From positions 17,165 through 81,164 of the forward strand of contig SHVB01000010.1 of NCBI GenBank assembly GCA_009694375.1: a stretch of DNA of 64,000 nt. The letters run 5' to 3'. Positions 61,048 to 64,000 of the stretch are shown here, in pieces. The position numbers were made by a program, and so were the translations under genes. The notes beneath the pieces are model-generated. The model ran no database searches. It was not told the origin of the DNA and worked only from the letters and a program-made list of their open reading frames with translations. How positions within the stretch are numbered: the stretch's first letter is position 1; each line of letters opens with the position of its first letter. Source of the DNA: Acidimicrobiia bacterium. GTDB lineage: Bacteria > Actinomycetota > Acidimicrobiia > Acidimicrobiales > VFJN01.

Positions 61048-62292
61048 ATGGACCTGACGTACCCGCCCGACGCCGAAGAGTTCCGCACCGAGATCCGGGG
61101 ATGGTTGGAAGACCATCTGCCCGCTGGATGGTTCGGGGCGGGCTTCGAGATGTCGGCGACGGAGCGGGCCGCCTTCAGCGAGGCATGGGCCCAGCAGCTC
61201 TACGCCGGGGGCTGGATCTGTGCGACGTGGCCCATCGAATACGGCGGCAAGGGCCTGAGTTTGATGCAGGGGGTGGTGCTGGCCGAGGAGTTTGCCCGGG
61301 CTAAAGCCCCGTTGCGGGCCGATTTCTTTGGCGACACGTTGGTGGGGCCCACCATCTTGCAGTGGGGGAGCGAGGAGCAGAAGAAGGAGTTTCTGCCGAG
61401 GATCATGGGCGGCACGGTGCGCTGGTGTCAGGGCTTCAGCGAGCCCGACTCGGGTTCCGACCTCGCTTCACTGAAGACCACCGCCGTGCTCGACGGCCAC
61501 GAGTTCGTGATCAACGGGCAGAAGGTGTGGACCACTCAGGCGCAGTTCGCCGACTACTGCTTCCTGCTGGCCCGCACGGATCCCAATGCGACGAAGCACG
61601 CCGGGATTTCCTACCTGCTGGTGCCCATGAATCAGCCCGGGGTGGACGTGCGTCCCATCACCCAGCCCGATGGCACCGCCGAGTTCAACGAGGTGTTCTT
61701 CGCCGATGCCCGCTGCCCGGCGGAGAATGTGGTGGGCGGGTTGAACAACGGGTGGGCGGTGACCAACACCACGTTGGGATTCGAGCGAGGGCAGTCGGCC
61801 ACCACCGGGTACCGCCGCTTCCTGGAGGAGTGGACGGTGATGGTGGCCGAAGCCACTGCCAATGGTGCCATTACTGATCCCGTGATTCGTCAGCGCCTTG
61901 CGCAGTACTGGTCGAAGGTGCAGATCATTCGCATCAACGGGTTGCGCACGCTGACGGCTAGTTACACGGGCCGTAAGGACCCCTCGGTGGCTGCGTTGGG
62001 GGCGACCAACAAGATGCATTGGTCCGAGATGCACCAGGAGGCGATGGAACTGGCGCTGGATATTTACGGGGCGCGTTCCATGCTCGCCGATGTGGGTCCG
62101 GCGTCGGGTTCGTGGCCCGGGGCTCTGCGGGGCAAGGTGACCGAGGGCTACGCCGTGAGCCCGATGGTGTCGACGTTCTTTTTCTCCCGTTCGGAGACCA
62201 TCTGGGGTGGGACGTCCCAGATCCAGCGCAACATCGTGGGCGAGCGGGTGTTGGGTCTGCCCAAAGAACCCAAGACCGATAAGAAAGCGTAG
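61048..62292 (+). CDS. Acyl-CoA dehydrogenase
   Basis: This 414-residue ACAD has the N-terminal FEMSATERAAFSEAWAQQL, middle-domain FSEPDSGSDLASLKTTAV (about 130-147) and C-terminal IWGGTSQIQRNIVGERVLGLP (about 385-405). It differs from the paired dehydrogenases and stands alone. A gene pair like the 10108/11211 one is not seen, so it is probably a homotetramer. Divergent from the FrhB-like gene. It probably passes electrons to EtfBA. Confidence 0.93.
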   Translation: MDLTYPPDAEEFRTEIRGWLEDHLPAGWFGAGFEMSATERAAFSEAWAQQLYAGGWICATWPIEYGGKGLSLMQGVVLAEEFARAKAPLRADFFGDTLVGPTILQWGSEEQKKEFLPRIMGGTVRWCQGFSEPDSGSDLASLKTTAVLDGHEFVINGQKVWTTQAQFADYCFLLARTDPNATKHAGISYLLVPMNQPGVDVRPITQPDGTAEFNEVFFADARCPAENVVGGLNNGWAVTNTTLGFERGQSATTGYRRFLEEWTVMVAEATANGAITDPVIRQRLAQYWSKVQIIRINGLRTLTASYTGRKDPSVAALGATNKMHWSEMHQEAMELALDIYGARSMLADVGPASGSWPGALRGKVTEGYAVSPMVSTFFFSRSETIWGGTSQIQRNIVGERVLGLPKEPKTDKKA

Positions 62293-62371
62293 GACCTTCA
62301 CGCCGGTTCGTTGGTCAGCGCGGTGGGGGTGACCTCTGATGACGGAGGCCGCCCGGTATCGTTAGCGGGCC

Positions 62372-63829
62372 ATGACGCCTGCTTCTTCTCCTCGGGCGCG
62401 CCCCCGCCCGTGGTTCCAGCGCTTAGTGCTGGCGCTGGGGGTGGGCATCGTGGGCACCTTGGTGGGAGTGGCCCTGGTGGCGGGCTACGTGGGTATTCGC
62501 TTTGGCCAAATCGGCCGGGTGGACAACATCGACTTGCAGAGCGCGGCGGCGGGCGAACCGGCCAACTATTTGATCGTGGGCACCGACAGCCGGGCGGGCC
62601 TGGATGCGAGCGACCCTGACGCGGGGAGTTTTCTCGGCGATGCCGGGTGCAACTGCACCGACACGATCATGGTGGTGCGCGTGGACCCCAACGAGGGCAC
62701 CGCCAGCATTCTGTCGTTCCCGCGCGACCTCTATCTACCGATTGCCGGGAGCGGTAAGACGGCGCGAATCAACACGGCTCACGGTCAGGGAGTACAGGTG
62801 CTGATCGACACCATCGAGGAAAACTTCGACATCCCCATCAACCATTACGCCGAGATCGATTTCGTGGGCTTTGAGGAACTGGTGGACGCGGTGGGCGGTG
62901 TTCCGATGTGGTTCGACGCACCCGTGCGCGATTCGCATACCGGGCTGTCGATCCCCGGAGCGAAGTGCCAGGTGCTCGATGGGCAGACCGCCCGGCGGTT
63001 CGTGCGGTCGCGGTACCTGCAGTACCGAGACGCTGACGGCCAGTGGACCACCGACGGAACCGCCGACCTGGGGCGCATCACCCGACAACAGATCTTCATC
63101 CGGCGTGCTGTCGCCAAGGCGGTGAGCAAGGGGTTGACTAATCCCGTCACGCTGAACACTCTGGTGGGGGCGGGGGTATCGAGTGTGCAACTCGACGGCG
63201 GGCTGAGTGCCGGTGATCTACTCGGACTCGGGAAGAAGTTTGCTCGCTTCAACGCCGAGGACCTCGAGGGATTCGCCATTCCGTCGCACCCGAAGACCAC
63301 CAGTGGCGGGGCGATGGTGGAGATCCCCGACATGCGAGAGGCCGAGCCGTACCTCAACATCTTCCGAGGTTTGCCGATCGGGACGGTGACCCCGGGGGTG
63401 ATCGACGTGACGGTGCTGAACGGTTCGGGAGTAACGGGCCGGGCGGCCGATGCCGCCGGGGCGTTGCAGAAGGTGGGCTTCACCATCACCGACATCGACA
63501 CGTACAGCAGGAGCGATGTGGGGCGCACCACGGTTCGTTTCGGGGCTGGCGGTGAGGCGATCGCCCGTCGGGTGGCCGACCACATCTCCGGGGGGGCGGC
63601 GCTGGTGCCCGATCCCAATGGGACGGCGGGGGCGGTGGTGGTGGTGATTGGTACCGACTTCACCACCGTGCACGATCAGCCCGCCCCCGAGGGCTCGGTC
63701 GATGCGGGTCGCACCACCGTCGCTACTACCGGGGGCGCGTCGGCCGCTGGTGATTTTGGAGCCGCCGCCACCAGTACCACCGTGGCCGGGTACGCCACCG
63801 GCGAGCCGCCCGTCGGCGTGCGCTGCTAA
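62372..63829 (+). CDS. LytR-CpsA-Psr family protein with LytR_C domain
   Basis: This 485-residue membrane-anchored protein has a TM helix (LVLALGVGIVGTLVGVALVAGYVG, about 18-41). The LCP domain has LIVGTDSRAGLDASDPD (about 67-83), TIMVVRVDPNEGTASILSFPRDLYLP (split about 97-122) and conserved Arg residues near RRFVRSRYLQYRD (about 209-221). The C-terminal LytR_C domain (VLNGSGVTGRAADAAGALQKVGF, about 348-370) ends in a Thr/Ala-rich tail. It attaches polymers to peptidoglycan using polyprenyl-diphosphate-linked glycans. Confidence 0.93.
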   Translation: MTPASSPRARPRPWFQRLVLALGVGIVGTLVGVALVAGYVGIRFGQIGRVDNIDLQSAAAGEPANYLIVGTDSRAGLDASDPDAGSFLGDAGCNCTDTIMVVRVDPNEGTASILSFPRDLYLPIAGSGKTARINTAHGQGVQVLIDTIEENFDIPINHYAEIDFVGFEELVDAVGGVPMWFDAPVRDSHTGLSIPGAKCQVLDGQTARRFVRSRYLQYRDADGQWTTDGTADLGRITRQQIFIRRAVAKAVSKGLTNPVTLNTLVGAGVSSVQLDGGLSAGDLLGLGKKFARFNAEDLEGFAIPSHPKTTSGGAMVEIPDMREAEPYLNIFRGLPIGTVTPGVIDVTVLNGSGVTGRAADAAGALQKVGFTITDIDTYSRSDVGRTTVRFGAGGEAIARRVADHISGGAALVPDPNGTAGAVVVVIGTDFTTVHDQPAPEGSVDAGRTTVATTGGASAAGDFGAAATSTTVAGYATGEPPVGVRC

Positions 63830-63873
63830 GGACAACGGCGTCCGGGCCCGCGTCACGCCGGCGGGGGAGTAGG

Positions 63874-63948
63874 TGGCGCCCTCGGCAGGACTCGAACCTG
63901 CGCCACCGGCTCCGGAGGCCGGTGCTCTATCCGCTGAGCTACGAGGGC
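63874..63948 (-). tRNA. tRNA-Arg(CCG)
   Basis: The acceptor stem GCCCTCG pairs with CGAGGGC and is followed by G and an encoded CCA. The anticodon stem CCGGC/GCCGG encloses CTCCGGA, giving anticodon CCG (63913-63915) and decoding CGG. The T-arm has GGTTCGAGTCC. All four arms are intact. Confidence 0.95.
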
Positions 63949-64000
63949 GGGTACTGCGAAAACGGCACTGGGCAACCCTGGACCGGACCCCAAGGGCAAG

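Noticed and set aside
63949..64000. Possible second tRNA or gene start at the right edge
   Set aside because: No cloverleaf elements or start codon with ribosome site is seen in the last 52 bp.

Overview
The window looks like a high-GC actinobacterial chromosome, most likely from the class Acidimicrobiia. The markers are a WhiB1-type four-cysteine regulator convergent with a PdtaS-type kinase, a DUF3107 protein, paired ArsA/Get3-like ATPases, the SCO1664/DUF3090/MSMEG_4193 cassette, a class E sortase, an FrhB-family F420 protein and SufR-like control of a cysteine desulfurase. A complete System I cytochrome c maturation operon is unusual for Actinobacteria and favours a deep-branching lineage. 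The taxonomic call is inference. There are no insertion sequences, phage genes, CRISPR arrays or rRNA genes, and one tRNA gene lies at the right edge.

Left part (about 1-22,400): an acyl-CoA, steroid or terpenoid-like catabolic region. It holds a thiolase end, three AMP-forming CoA ligases, two thioesterases, two cytochromes P450, an amidohydrolase, an adjacent pair of acyl-CoA dehydrogenases, a short-chain dehydrogenase, a family III CoA-transferase, an aldehyde dehydrogenase, crotonases, a zinc alcohol dehydrogenase and a TetR regulator. Many genes overlap by 1-4 bases, so they are probably translationally coupled. The set resembles a route in which a side chain is oxidised by P450, alcohol dehydrogenase and aldehyde dehydrogenase, loaded on CoA and shortened by beta-oxidation. 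The substrate cannot be read from sequence.

Middle (about 21,400-39,300): a GT4 glycosyltransferase with an MGH/GH63-like glycoside hydrolase (possibly glycosylglycerate metabolism), a run of small secreted or membrane proteins sharing a two-cysteine module, sortase E, the gapless ccmABCDEFGHI operon, a phosphohistidine phosphatase, cysteine desulfurase with SufR-like regulator, Mrp Fe-S carrier, and a molybdopterin oxidoreductase with a b-type cytochrome.

Right part (about 39,000-64,000): a core actinobacterial locus (DUF3107, two ArsA-like ATPases, zinc ribbon, PdtaS, WhiB1), GDPD, lipid kinase, EtfBA, a fatty acyl-AMP ligase-ACP-GNAT-GNAT mini-operon, a Tat-exported surface protein, an aldonolactone-oxidase-like flavoprotein, an EAL protein with a degenerate GGDEF domain, the SCO1664 cassette, a family 5 uracil-DNA glycosylase, a TauE/SafE permease, an FrhB-family protein, an acyl-CoA dehydrogenase, an LCP cell-wall ligase and tRNA-Arg(CCG).

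The most unusual element is at 53,097-53,560. A relatively AT-rich intergenic stretch carries a perfect 22-bp palindrome. It is followed by a well-formed ribosome binding site, a 36-residue ORF made mainly of five DNA-identical copies of Arg-Gly-Leu-His-Leu, and a strong terminator-like hairpin. I recognise no family for this peptide. It could be a multi-core peptide precursor, a leader or stalling peptide, or a pentapeptide-repeat-like mini-protein.
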